Positions 19,980-28,678 of a stretch of DNA of 64,000 bases are shown here, piece by piece. Source of the stretch: Saprospiraceae bacterium (GTDB lineage Bacteria; Bacteroidota; Bacteroidia; Chitinophagales; Saprospiraceae); the NCBI GenBank assembly GCA_013360405.1, contig JABWBR010000003.1:1-64000 (forward strand), written 5' to 3'. A program made the position numbers and the translations under genes. Under the pieces are notes generated by a model. The model worked only from the letters and a program-made list of their open reading frames with translations. It was not told where the DNA came from and did no database searches. Each line of letters starts with the position of its first letter. Within the stretch, counting starts at the first letter, position 1.

Positions 19980-21884
19980 TCAATCCTCAAACTCAAAAGG
20001 GGTAATAGGTAGCCCGTTTTTTCCATATAGATTAACGCGTTCGGGATTATCCGCCCAGGCATACCTGACGGCTATGGGCCGTTGTAAATTCCGGCTTTTT
20101 ACGTAGACTTTGTTTTTTTTGATCACGGCATCAGCCCATTGGAAGTTTTTGCCGTCGGCTGATAAGGCAAAATGGCGGATGGATTGCCCGTCTTTGGAGA
20201 CCAGACCCTGTCCGACATGCCTGAATTTAATGACCACCTTGTCTTTTTTGAAAGCCACTTTTTGCGGTTGCGGGCTTTCGGCGGATAATGACTTTTCGCC
20301 GTACACTTTCTTGCGGGCGAGCAAGGCCAGCCTGTGCGCCACCGTTTTTTTGTCCAAAGGATGAATGTCGTTCCATTCGCCAATGTCGATGGCGACGGCC
20401 ATGCCGGTATTGTCGTATCGCAAGCTATTCAATTGCTCCTGGCGCAACTCAGCCCAGCCGCTTTCTTCCGGCATGGGTTTTGACGCCTGGAAGTTGGCCA
20501 ACTGGACGTACAAAAACGGAAAATCGCCCTGCCCCCAGTGCCGCCGCCAGTCGGCTATCATGGCGCCCATGGCATCGGCGTAACCTGCCGGACGGCCGGT
20601 GTTGGACTCGCCCTGGTACCAGAGCGCGCCTTTTATTTTAAAATTGATCAATGGGTGTATCATGGCGTTGAACAGGCCGCCGGCCTTCCAGCGAATGAAC
20701 GTTGGCGGCTCAAGCGGCGGCATGGCGGCGCCGAGATGGAATTTCCAGTCGCCCGATAAGTCGATGGTGTCCGTATCAGTCGTCAGCAGATAGGGCTTGT
20801 CGGGCATAAATCCGCCGGCTTCGATTTTGCTGATGAGCCGGATGATCAGTTCATTTATTCCTTCGTGCAGGATGTCTTTATCGAGGTAATAAATTCGCGG
20901 CGGATATTTGTACGTGACCTCGCCAACGAGTTTGCCATTGACATACGTAGAATCCTGGTCGATAATAGCGCCCAGCCAGAGTTTGGTCGGTTTGCCCACC
21001 ATGTTTTTGGGCACGTTGATTTGTTTTTTAAACCAAACAACCCCGTTTTTAGCGCCCAATTGCGCCTCCGTCCAGTAGCCCGGCACGGTCATCACCTGCC
21101 AATCGCCGGGATTGGCCGACAATCCCACATCTTTGGCGTTCATCTCAGCATACCACTGCCTTTCGCGGCTTTGATCCGCCGATTCGATCTGCCGGATATA
21201 ATCGCCGTTTTTGAATTGCTGCAGTTCTGCGTAAGCTGACGGGAACTGCTTCAGGGCGCCTTCGCTCATCCAGCATTCGATGGGTGAGCCGCCCAGCGCC
21301 GAATTGATGAGGCCGATGGGGACGCCGGTTTTGGCATATATTTCCTTCGCAAAAAAGAAAGCTATCGCAGAAAAATGCAGGGCAGTTTGAGGCGTGAGGG
21401 ATTGCCATTGGCCGGCGCCGAGGTCAACGTGTGGGTTGTTGAAGTCGTAAACGTCCGGTACCTCAAACTGGCGAATAAGATGATTTTGGCAGTTCTGAAT
21501 TTCTTCAGGGTATTTTTCTTTGAGCCGGCTCATGGTCAGTTCCATATTGGATTGCCCGGAGCAGAGCCATACGTCGCCGAAATAAATATCGCTGACGCTG
21601 ATTTCATTACTTGCTGTAATTGTAAATTCAAAAGGTCCTCCTGCTTTTTGCGGGGGCAGTAGCAATTGCCAATTGCCCGCCCCGTCGGCCAGCGTTTCGT
21701 ATTGTTTGTTGTTGAATCGCAGGGAAACGGCCTCGCCGGGATCGGCCCAGCCCCACAATTTCAGCGGCTGATCGCGTTGCAATATGACGCCGTCGCTGAT
21801 GAGGCGGGGCAGGCGCACGGCGGCGGCGGCAGAAACGGCGAAAATAGCCCAGAAAATGCCGCAAAACAGAAATTTACACTTCAT
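19980..21884 (-). CDS. Secreted SGNH acetylesterase (sialate O-acetylesterase family)
   Basis: A 634-residue exported carbohydrate esterase. It has a signal peptide (residues 1-22), an N-terminal beta domain, and the SGNH/SASA fold with the nucleophile in [11 protein letters not shown] (Ser112), the [10 protein letters not shown] block and the Asp/His pair in [11 protein letters not shown] beta-sandwich (about 265-385) is inserted in the esterase domain, as usual for Bacteroidota members. Annotation as sialate esterase is by family only. With a GH67 alpha-glucuronidase nearby, deacetylation of plant hemicellulose is at least as likely. Confidence 0.88.
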   Translation of the reverse strand: MKCKFLFCGIFWAIFAVSAAAAVRLPRLISDGVILQRDQPLKLWGWADPGEAVSLRFNNKQYETLADGAGNWQLLLPPQKAGGPFEFTITASNEISVSDIYFGDVWLCSGQSNMELTMSRLKEKYPEEIQNCQNHLIRQFEVPDVYDFNNPHVDLGAGQWQSLTPQTALHFSAIAFFFAKEIYAKTGVPIGLINSALGGSPIECWMSEGALKQFPSAYAELQQFKNGDYIRQIESADQSRERQWYAEMNAKDVGLSANPGDWQVMTVPGYWTEAQLGAKNGVVWFKKQINVPKNMVGKPTKLWLGAIIDQDSTYVNGKLVGEVTYKYPPRIYYLDKDILHEGINELIIRLISKIEAGGFMPDKPYLLTTDTDTIDLSGDWKFHLGAAMPPLEPPTFIRWKAGGLFNAMIHPLINFKIKGALWYQGESNTGRPAGYADAMGAMIADWRRHWGQGDFPFLYVQLANFQASKPMPEESGWAELRQEQLNSLRYDNTGMAVAIDIGEWNDIHPLDKKTVAHRLALLARKKVYGEKSLSAESPQPQKVAFKKDKVVIKFRHVGQGLVSKDGQSIRHFALSADGKNFQWADAVIKKNKVYVKSRNLQRPIAVRYAWADNPERVNLYGKNGLPITPFEFED

Positions 21885-21920
21885 TTGCCAGTATAGATAT
21901 AAATTGTTCAGGATTGTTTG

Positions 21921-21957
21921 TTAACCGCAAAGGTGCAAAGAGAAACGCAAAAGACGC
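21921..21957 (+). repeat. Word run K (CGCAAAG / TGCAAAG words)
   Basis: CCGCAAAG, GTGCAAAG, then AAACGCAAAAGACGC: repeated GCAAAG words of 7-8 nt in one arm only. Read on the minus strand it gives TTTGCG and CACCTTTG toward the acetylesterase gene, so it may double as part of that promoter. Similar CGCAAAG words are, from memory, common between genes in Bacteroidota. Confidence 0.5.
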
Positions 21958-21965
21958 TATAATAT

Positions 21966-22140
21966 TTACTCTTGCATCGGATGCCACTGCAAGGCATACA
22001 CTTCATCGAGTTGGGCAAATATATGTTCAAATCCGGCTCGGGATGTACATTGACTAACACCCGCAATACGTCGGTGCAAACTGTAGCCGTTCTTATTTAG
22101 CAAAAATAGCCCCTTTTTAATTTTAAAACTTTTCTTATCA
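21966..22140 (-). pseudogene. Possible decayed gene end, unknown
   Basis: The minus strand is open for about 58 codons without an ATG in a good position and ends in ...HIFAQLDEVYALQWHPMQE before a TAA at 21966-21968. The composition looks protein-like (RRIAGVSQCTSRAGFEHIF), but I cannot name the family. It sits beside a nuclease/transposase-like gene, so a mobile element remnant is possible. Low confidence. Confidence 0.2.
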
Positions 22141-22168
22141 TAAATAGTGCGTTTTTATAAAAATTGTT

Positions 22169-22176
22169 TATTTTTG
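22169..22176 (+). promoter_or_regulatory. -7 box TATTTTTG for the Rpn gene
   Basis: Exact TANNTTTG match 43 bp before the chosen start at 22219, in a locally A+T-rich stretch. No TTTG at the -33 position was seen. Confidence 0.45.
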
Positions 22177-22218
22177 TATCGAAAGCCTGCCAAAAAACAA
22201 CATACAAATGAAAACAAC

Positions 22219-23112
22219 ATGGACGAACAAACGCACAAAGAAGGCAACCTCTATGACAAGATTTTCAAGGAAAACGCCGAGCGCATTTTTTTGCCGCTAA
22301 TAGAAGAGGCCTTAGGCATCCGCATCGCTGAATTTTTGCCGCTCCGTGCCAAAATGCAGACTACCCTAGAACGCGATATGGATTTTTTCTACAAAGTCCG
22401 GACACAGGAAGGCGATCATTTGATTCTGCACATAGAATTTCAAACAAAAAGCGACGCAGAAATGCTCTACAGAGCTGCCGAATACCACGGCATGGCCCTG
22501 CGCAGAAAGCGAATACCGATCAAACACATCGTGGTATATCTGGGTAAAGGCACTCCAAGAATGCAGACACAATTACCCGAAGCCCAAGTTTTTACCGGCT
22601 TTCACCTGATAAACATTCACAAACTCGATGTCAACCAACTGTTGGCATCACAGGTCCCCGAAGTAGTATTGCTGGCAATACTGGCTCGTTTTCCTAAAAA
22701 ACAAACAGAAGTTATTCTGCGTTTTATTGTACAAAGGCTCAGACTGGTATGCCACAACCCGAGTGAACTCTCGAGATACTTAAGCCAGTTGTTTATTTTG
22801 GCCAGATTGCGTAAATTGGAAGTACTAACAGCAAAAATCATAAAAGACATGCCGATCACTTATAATATCGAGACGGATTACTTGTACCAACAAGGCATTG
22901 AGAAGGGTATGGAGAAGGGGGTAGAAAAAGGTATTGAAGTAGGAAAAACACAAGAGCGCCTTCACGCTGAGGCTGAAAAACGCGAATCTGCCCGAAAGAT
23001 GCTGCTCGCCGGAATAAAAGCCCTGCAGGTGGCCGATTTTCTCGGCTTGCCAGTAGAGGAAGTAGTGAACATAGCGCAGGAATCTGGTATTTCCTACCAG
23101 GCTGAAAAATAA
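22219..23112 (+). CDS. Rpn-family PD-(D/E)XK nuclease / putative transposase
   Basis: A 297-residue protein of the recombination-promoting nuclease (Rpn, YhgA-like) group. The start at 22219 gives MDEQTHKEGNLYDKIFKENA. The PD-(D/E)XK core has an acidic site in RDMDFFYKV and the catalytic strand LHIEFQTKSDAEMLYR (Glu-x-x-Lys variant). The C-terminus has a tandem Gly-Ile-Glu-Lys-Gly run (GIEKGMEKGVEKGIEVG), typical of the family, then a helical tail. E. coli RpnA is a calcium-stimulated DNase that promotes recombination. It sits alone between carbohydrate genes, and its A+T-rich surroundings suggest acquisition. Confidence 0.85.
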   Translation: MDEQTHKEGNLYDKIFKENAERIFLPLIEEALGIRIAEFLPLRAKMQTTLERDMDFFYKVRTQEGDHLILHIEFQTKSDAEMLYRAAEYHGMALRRKRIPIKHIVVYLGKGTPRMQTQLPEAQVFTGFHLINIHKLDVNQLLASQVPEVVLLAILARFPKKQTEVILRFIVQRLRLVCHNPSELSRYLSQLFILARLRKLEVLTAKIIKDMPITYNIETDYLYQQGIEKGMEKGVEKGIEVGKTQERLHAEAEKRESARKMLLAGIKALQVADFLGLPVEEVVNIAQESGISYQAEK

Positions 23113-23156
23113 CGGCCTGTAAACCTTGCAGCACGATAAGTGTAAAAATATTAAAC

Positions 23157-25295
23157 CTACCATTTAGGTCGAATACCCGGCGAATACGGAAAATTCAATT
23201 TTTCATAATACTCCAAATCGCGCAGCGGCTGCTCCAAATCTGCCGGAATAGCCATTTTTGAAAACTGCTGAAAATACGTCAGACACGCATCCCGCCACCA
23301 AACGGCCTCCCTTTCCTGGATAGCCAGGTGCATTAACACCGACTGAAAACGTTCGGGGTCGATTTCTTTTTCCAGTTTTTGCCATTGTTTTTTCATAAGC
23401 GCCACCTGCGTGACGCCTTTGTGGTAATCGCGGCAAAGGTTTTCCCAAAGTGTTTTGCCGTTGGCAAGTTGTTTCGACCAGGGTACATGATGAAACCAGA
23501 GCAAAAATTCGGGAGGGCAAGTTTCCGGGTTCTCGTATTGCTTGCGATACGCCGGCGCATATTGCCCCAGCGCATCACTGCCGGTAGCCGTGCGGTCAAA
23601 TCCCAACCCCAGCGAATCGGCCTTGTGGTAATATACCGACGTCCAGTCGGCGCGCGGCATCCGGTCCACCCAAGGGCCGGGACCGTAGTGGTGGTCGGCG
23701 GCCATGATGTGGTGCAAACCAAGCGGGGTCATGTAATTGACGCAGGCTTCGTGCGAGTTTTCCAGCATATCCACTATCGTTTTTTGGGCCTGTTCAGAAA
23801 CCGGAAACGTAAGCTGCGTCCATTCTTTAAAAATATCGGAAGCAGCCATATACGGATCCCAGGCCAATCGGCCGAAAGCATACCAATCGGCCTGCCCGAA
23901 CAAATGCCCCGTCCAGTTGCGGTCGGTACCGATATTGGCCACGCCGGCCATGCCGGTTTTTTTATGATTAAAAAGCGAGCCGTCGACTATTTTGGCCACG
24001 GTAGAGCCGGGGCCTTTGACGTAGGTATCGTTGTGCAGCACTTCTTCGTACATGGCAGCAAGCCCTACCATGTGCGTGCCCTGACCGAGGTATTCTTTGG
24101 TGATTTGAAATTCCATCATCACCGGTGTTTGGGTCATAGCGCCAAACAATGGCGAGACGGGCTCGCGGGGTTGAAAATCGATGGGGCCGTTTTTTACCTG
24201 TATAAGCACGTTTTCGTCAAATTGGCCGTCGAGCGGCTTGAATTCCATGTAGGCTTGCTTGAACCGGTCGGCAGGCGTTTCGTGGCTGTACACGAAGGCG
24301 CGCCACATTACCACGCCGCCGTAAGGCGCCAGGGCGCGGGCCAGCATATTGGCGCCCTCGGCATGGCTGCGACCATAGTCTTGCGGGCCGGGCTGCCCTT
24401 CGGAGTTGGCCTTCACCAGGAAGCCGCCGAAGTCGGGAATGAGGCTGTAAATCTCGTGCGCTTTTTCCTGCCACCAGCGCTGTACGGCAGGATCGAGCGG
24501 GTCGGCAGTAGGAAGCCCGCCAAGTTCGATAGGCGAGCTGAAGCGGGCGGTGAGATAAATTTTGATGCCGTAAGGTCGGAACACAGTCGCCAGGGCAGCG
24601 GCTTTTTCCAGATAATCGCGGCGAAAGACCAGCGCATTGGCGTTGACGTTGGTGACTACCGCGCCGTTAATGCCGATAGAAGCGTTGACCCGGGCATAAT
24701 CGGTATAACGCGGGTCGATATAATCGGGCAGTTGGTGCCAGTTCCAGATCGAAAAACCGGCATAACCCCGCTCTACGGTGCGGTCGAGGTTGTCCCAGTG
24801 ATTGAGTACCCGGATCTGGACTTTCGGGTTTTCGAGGATGTCAAGTCTGCTCAGATCGGCATGTTGCCCCATCAGGCGAAGCAGGTGAAAGCAGCCGTAC
24901 AACACGCCTTTTTCGTCAAAGCCGGCTACGACGATATTTTTTTTTATATTAAAAATGGCGTAACCTTCGCTGTGCAAAGCCGATTTCTTTTGGGGTGAAA
25001 CCAAAGTGCCCAGATCGTCTGCAAGTCCGGCGACAATGCCGTTATGATCACCGCTATTTGATAAATTTTCACCCAAAAAACCGCCTATACCGTTTTGCAA
25101 TTCTTTCCCGGCGGCTTTCAGGATGGGCGTATCGCCGATTACCCGGATGGATGGTATCTGCTTTTTGTATTTCTCCAGCAGATTCACATCCGCTATTTTA
25201 TCATAGCGCAGCCAGAGGCGGTAGCCGTCGTCGGCATTTAACGTACAAAAAAAACAGGCGAAAGCCAGGGTAAGAGCAAAAAGCTTGATGTTCAT
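23157..25295 (-). CDS. Alpha-glucuronidase (GH67)
   Basis: Releases 4-O-methyl-glucuronic acid from xylan-derived oligosaccharides. The start at 25295 gives a signal peptide (MNIKLFALTLAFACFFCTLNA) and 712 residues, the usual GH67 size. The three parts are present: an N-terminal alpha/beta domain, the TIM barrel with RVLNHWDNLDRTVERGYAG, the catalytic-acid region LVKANSEGQPGPQDYGRSHA and the general-base region IQVKNGPIDFQPREP, and a helical C-terminal domain. No xylanase, SusC/D pair or xylosidase is near, so substrate supply is encoded elsewhere. The acetylesterase two genes away on the same strand fits use of acetylated glucuronoxylan. Confidence 0.95.
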   Translation of the reverse strand: MNIKLFALTLAFACFFCTLNADDGYRLWLRYDKIADVNLLEKYKKQIPSIRVIGDTPILKAAGKELQNGIGGFLGENLSNSGDHNGIVAGLADDLGTLVSPQKKSALHSEGYAIFNIKKNIVVAGFDEKGVLYGCFHLLRLMGQHADLSRLDILENPKVQIRVLNHWDNLDRTVERGYAGFSIWNWHQLPDYIDPRYTDYARVNASIGINGAVVTNVNANALVFRRDYLEKAAALATVFRPYGIKIYLTARFSSPIELGGLPTADPLDPAVQRWWQEKAHEIYSLIPDFGGFLVKANSEGQPGPQDYGRSHAEGANMLARALAPYGGVVMWRAFVYSHETPADRFKQAYMEFKPLDGQFDENVLIQVKNGPIDFQPREPVSPLFGAMTQTPVMMEFQITKEYLGQGTHMVGLAAMYEEVLHNDTYVKGPGSTVAKIVDGSLFNHKKTGMAGVANIGTDRNWTGHLFGQADWYAFGRLAWDPYMAASDIFKEWTQLTFPVSEQAQKTIVDMLENSHEACVNYMTPLGLHHIMAADHHYGPGPWVDRMPRADWTSVYYHKADSLGLGFDRTATGSDALGQYAPAYRKQYENPETCPPEFLLWFHHVPWSKQLANGKTLWENLCRDYHKGVTQVALMKKQWQKLEKEIDPERFQSVLMHLAIQEREAVWWRDACLTYFQQFSKMAIPADLEQPLRDLEYYEKLNFPYSPGIRPKW

Positions 25296-25333
25296 ACAAA
25301 CAGGTTGATCGGTTCGCGGTATTCGGCTACAGC

Positions 25334-25341
25334 CAAAAATA
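25334..25341 (-). promoter_or_regulatory. -7 box TATTTTTG for the GH67 gene
   Basis: On the minus strand the sequence reads TATTTTTG, an exact TANNTTTG match 38 bp before the GH67 start, in the 101-bp divergent gap it shares with the GH20 promoter. Confidence 0.5.
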
Positions 25342-25370
25342 ATAAAGATCAATGAATTTGTTTTTCTTCC

Positions 25371-25378
25371 TACTTTTG
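25371..25378 (+). promoter_or_regulatory. -7 box TACTTTTG for the GH20 gene
   Basis: Exact TANNTTTG match 18 bp before the GH20 start. It lies about 30 bp from the opposite-facing GH67 box, so one regulator could control both glycosidases. Confidence 0.55.
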
Positions 25379-25396
25379 AAAGAAAAAGAAACTGGC

Positions 25397-27037
25397 ATGA
25401 AAAAATGGCTATTCCTCGCACTGTTGCCTTTGCTGGTCAGCTGCCAACAACAACCCGCATTAACGGAAAATAAACCCGAAGATTACACCATCCTGCCCAA
25501 ACCCGTGTCGCTCACGCCTAAACCGGGCAGTTTTGTAATAAAAAAAGAAACGACTATCGCGCTAACCGTAAAAACCCAGCGTTTCGAGCAGGTAGCCGGC
25601 TACTTGTCGGAAATGATCAAACCCGCTACCGGTTTTGAATTGGTTATCGATAACAAAGACCCCGGAACTAATACCATCGCCATTTCGCTCGACGAGTCGA
25701 AGACGAACCCCGAGGGATACAAACTCGTGATTACTCCTGAGCGCATCGACATCAAAGCAAGCGAGGCCGCCGGGGCTTTTTACGCGGTGCAAACGCTTCG
25801 GCAACTGCTGCCGGAAGCCATCGAGCGCACAACCGTAGCTACAGGTATCGAATGGTCGGCGCCCTGTGTGGAAATCGAGGACTACCCCCGCTTCGGCTAC
25901 CGGGGCATGCACCTCGACGTGTGCCGCCACTTTTTCCCCGTCGAATTCGTAAAGCGCTACATCGACCTGTTGGCTATGCACAAAATGAACCGCTTCCATT
26001 GGCACCTCACCGAAGACCAGGGCTGGCGCATCGAGATCAAAAAATATCCCAAACTGCAAGAGGTGGCCGCCTGGCGCAAGGAAACGATCATAGGCCACAA
26101 CAGCGAAGAACCGCAACGCTTCGACGGACAACGCTACGGCGGCTATTACACCCAGGATGAAGTAAAACAGGTCATCCGCTATGCGCAAAGTCGCTTCATA
26201 GAAATCGTGCCCGAAATAGAAATGCCAGGCCACGCGCAGGCCGCACTGGCCGCCTACCCCGAACTGGCCTGCAAGCCGAGCCCTTACGAGGTGGCCACCA
26301 AATGGGGCGTTTTTGAAGACGTATTCTGCCCCACGCCGCAGACTTTTGAATTTCTGGAAAATGTGCTCACAGAGGTCATCGCCCTCTTCCCCGGCAAATA
26401 CATCCACATCGGCGGCGACGAATGCCCGAAGAAAAGCTGGGAAGAATCGGCTTTTTGCCAGGATTTGATGAAAAAAGAAGGCCTCAAAGACGAGCACGAA
26501 TTGCAGAGTTACTTCATCCGTCGCATGGAAAAATTCATCAACTCAAAAGGCAAAAAGATCATCGGCTGGGATGAAATCCTGGAAGGCGGGCTGGCCCCCG
26601 ACGCTACGGTGATGTCATGGCGGGGCACCGAAGGCGGTATCGCCGCCGCTAAACAACGCCACGACGTGATCATGACGCCGACTACCTATTGCTACCTCGA
26701 TTATTACCAATCTAAAGACCAGAAAAATGAACCGCTGGGCATCGGTGGCTATCTGCCGCTCGACAGCGTGTACAGCTTTAACCCCACACCCGCCGTGCTC
26801 AACGCCGAGGAGGCCAAACACATCCTGGGCGCCCAGGGCAACGTGTGGACCGAATATATAAAAACACCGGAACACCTGGAATACATGGCCTACCCCCGCG
26901 CCATCGCCATCGCCGAGATGACCTGGACGCCGCAGGAGATGCGGCAGTTCCCTGATTTCCAAAACAGGCTGACGTGTCACGCTGCAAGACTCGACGAACT
27001 TAAGGTGAATTATGCCAAACACTACATCAAGAAATAA
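25397..27037 (+). CDS. Beta-N-acetylhexosaminidase lipoprotein (GH20)
   Basis: Removes terminal GlcNAc or GalNAc residues by substrate-assisted catalysis. The start at 25397 gives a lipoprotein signal with Cys16 (LLVSCQQQ). The 546 residues hold the GH20b domain, then the barrel with MHLDVCRHFFPVEFVKRYIDLLAMHKMNRFHWHLTEDQGWRIEIKKYPKL-type blocks (the WHLTEDQGWR motif is visible), the Asp341-Glu342 catalytic pair in HIGGDECPKKSW and the C-terminal GAQGNVWTEYI. Targets may be chitin oligomers, wall fragments or glycans. accC starts 29 bp after its stop. Confidence 0.95.
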   Translation: MKKWLFLALLPLLVSCQQQPALTENKPEDYTILPKPVSLTPKPGSFVIKKETTIALTVKTQRFEQVAGYLSEMIKPATGFELVIDNKDPGTNTIAISLDESKTNPEGYKLVITPERIDIKASEAAGAFYAVQTLRQLLPEAIERTTVATGIEWSAPCVEIEDYPRFGYRGMHLDVCRHFFPVEFVKRYIDLLAMHKMNRFHWHLTEDQGWRIEIKKYPKLQEVAAWRKETIIGHNSEEPQRFDGQRYGGYYTQDEVKQVIRYAQSRFIEIVPEIEMPGHAQAALAAYPELACKPSPYEVATKWGVFEDVFCPTPQTFEFLENVLTEVIALFPGKYIHIGGDECPKKSWEESAFCQDLMKKEGLKDEHELQSYFIRRMEKFINSKGKKIIGWDEILEGGLAPDATVMSWRGTEGGIAAAKQRHDVIMTPTTYCYLDYYQSKDQKNEPLGIGGYLPLDSVYSFNPTPAVLNAEEAKHILGAQGNVWTEYIKTPEHLEYMAYPRAIAIAEMTWTPQEMRQFPDFQNRLTCHAARLDELKVNYAKHYIKK

Positions 27038-27066
27038 GTAACTTAGCCCCCGAAATTGATGTTTGT

Positions 27067-28536
27067 ATGAAAAAAATATTGGTCGCCAACAGAGGCGAAA
27101 TCGCGCTCAGAGTAATGCGCACCGCGCGCAAGATGGGAATCGCTACCGTAGCCGTCTATTCGGAAGTAGATAGCAATGCCCGCCACGTACAATTTGCCGA
27201 CGAAGCCGTACATATCGGCCCCTCTCCTTCGTCCGAATCTTATCTGAAAATGGATAAGATCATCGAAGCCGCCAAGGCCACCGGCGCCGACGCCATCCAC
27301 CCGGGTTACGGTTTTTTGAGTGAAAATGCCGTATTTGCCCAGGCCGTCACCGACGCCGGTATCATCTTTATAGGCCCCACGCCCCACGCCATCGAAGTAA
27401 TGGGCAGCAAACTGGCCGCCAAAGACGCCGTGAAGCAATACAACATACCCATGGTGCCCGGTGTCGACCACTCGATTTCCGACCCGGAGGAGGCCAAAAA
27501 GGTGGCCGAACGCGTGGGCTATCCCATTCTCATCAAAGCCTCTGCCGGCGGCGGCGGCAAGGGTATGCGCGTGGTAGAATCAGAAAACGAACTCGAAGAA
27601 CAGATGACACGCGCCATCAGCGAAGCGACTTCTGCCTTTGGCGACGGTTCCGTTTTTATTGAAAAATACATCGGCTCGCCCCGCCATATCGAAATGCAGG
27701 TGCTCGCCGACCAACACGGCAACGTCATCCACCTGTTTGAACGCGAGTGCAGCGTCCAGCGCCGCCACCAGAAGGTAATAGAGGAGGCGCCCTCGTCGGT
27801 GCTCACGCCTGAAATCCGTGCCAACATGGGCCGCGACGCCGTGATGGTGGCCAAGGCCTGCCAATACCTCGGCGCCGGCACGGTGGAGTTTCTGGTGGAT
27901 GAAAACCTGAATTACTATTTCCTCGAAATGAATACCCGCCTGCAGGTGGAGCACCCCGTGACGGAGATGATCACGGGCATCGACCTGGTAGAGCAGCAAA
28001 TCCGCATAGCCCGTGGAGAAACGCTGTCGATCAAACAGGAAGAACTGGAAATCAACGGACACGCCATCGAACTGCGGGTGTACGCCGAAAACCCGTACGA
28101 CAATTTTCTGCCCAACGTAGGCACACTACATACCTACCGCCGCCCCGAAGGCGATCATATCCGCGTGGACGACGGCTACGAGGAAGGCATGGCCATCCCC
28201 ATCTACTACGATCCCATGATCGCCAAGCTGGCCACCTGGGGTATCAACCGCACCGCCGCCATCAAGCTCATGCTCGAAGCCATCGCCAATTACGAAATCG
28301 AAGGAGTAATCACTACCCTACCCTTCGGCCGCTTTGTATTCGAGCACGACGCCTTTATCTCCGGCCAATTCGACACCCATTTTGTCAACAAGCACTATAC
28401 GCCCGATCTGCTGCGCCAATTACACCGCCAGGAGGCCCACGTAGCCGCCGCGCTGGCCGCCAAGCTCAATAATGAAGAAGCCGAAAAGCTGCATATACCG
28501 AATGTGAAGGTGTCGGCGTGGCGGGTGAAGAGGTGA
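27067..28536 (+). CDS. accC: Biotin carboxylase (acetyl-CoA carboxylase subunit)
   Basis: Carboxylates biotin on the carrier protein with ATP and bicarbonate. The 489 residues show the N-terminal fold (KKILVANRGEIALRVMRTARKMGI), the ATP-grasp glycine loop SAGGGGKGMRVV, YIGSPRHIEMQVLADQHGN, ERECSVQRRHQKVIEEAPS and EMNTRLQVEHPVTE. The C-terminal ~35 residues extend beyond minimal AccC. There is no accB next to it, so it could instead serve a propionyl-type carboxylase; this is uncertain. Its TGA stop (28534-28536) is part of the first GGTGAC word of repeat B3. Confidence 0.93.
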   Translation: MKKILVANRGEIALRVMRTARKMGIATVAVYSEVDSNARHVQFADEAVHIGPSPSSESYLKMDKIIEAAKATGADAIHPGYGFLSENAVFAQAVTDAGIIFIGPTPHAIEVMGSKLAAKDAVKQYNIPMVPGVDHSISDPEEAKKVAERVGYPILIKASAGGGGKGMRVVESENELEEQMTRAISEATSAFGDGSVFIEKYIGSPRHIEMQVLADQHGNVIHLFERECSVQRRHQKVIEEAPSSVLTPEIRANMGRDAVMVAKACQYLGAGTVEFLVDENLNYYFLEMNTRLQVEHPVTEMITGIDLVEQQIRIARGETLSIKQEELEINGHAIELRVYAENPYDNFLPNVGTLHTYRRPEGDHIRVDDGYEEGMAIPIYYDPMIAKLATWGINRTAAIKLMLEAIANYEIEGVITTLPFGRFVFEHDAFISGQFDTHFVNKHYTPDLLRQLHRQEAHVAAALAAKLNNEEAEKLHIPNVKVSAWRVKR

Positions 28537-28600
28537 CGACCGCGTAGGGTGAACGTTTACCGTTCACCAGCCGAGGTGGTGACAAGGTGACGAGGTGACA
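28531..28600 (+). repeat. Word-repeat element B3
   Basis: Starts GGTGACGACCGCGTAG, followed by a perfect stem GGTGAACG / CGTTCACC (28548-28568, 5-nt loop), then GGTGAC words at 8-nt steps. Bases 28532-28568 match the minus-strand copy at 54894-54930 in 36 of 37 positions. The first word provides the accC stop codon. Confidence 0.88.
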
Positions 28601-28678
28601 TTTGTCATTTTAGATATTGATGCAAATCACAAAGCCGGGGCGAACAGATGAATTATTTTTACCCCCAAAATAAAAACA

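Larger units (their letters stand above)
21885..22218. other. 334-bp divergent gap with a repeat and a possible gene remnant
   Basis: Holds the class K words (21921-21957), a minus-strand open stretch ending at a TAA (21966-21968) that looks like a decayed gene end, and the promoter box of the Rpn gene (22169-22176). The acetylesterase promoter should lie in 21885-21960; the nearest match on the minus strand is CACCTTTG within the class K words. Confidence 0.45.

Noticed and set aside
23379..24998. Long open frame (539 codons) on the plus strand
   Set aside because: It lies entirely antisense to the clear GH67 gene and shows no domain pattern; it is a codon-bias shadow. The same holds for long antisense frames over pyrG (18856-19812) and the propeller gene (7100-8152).
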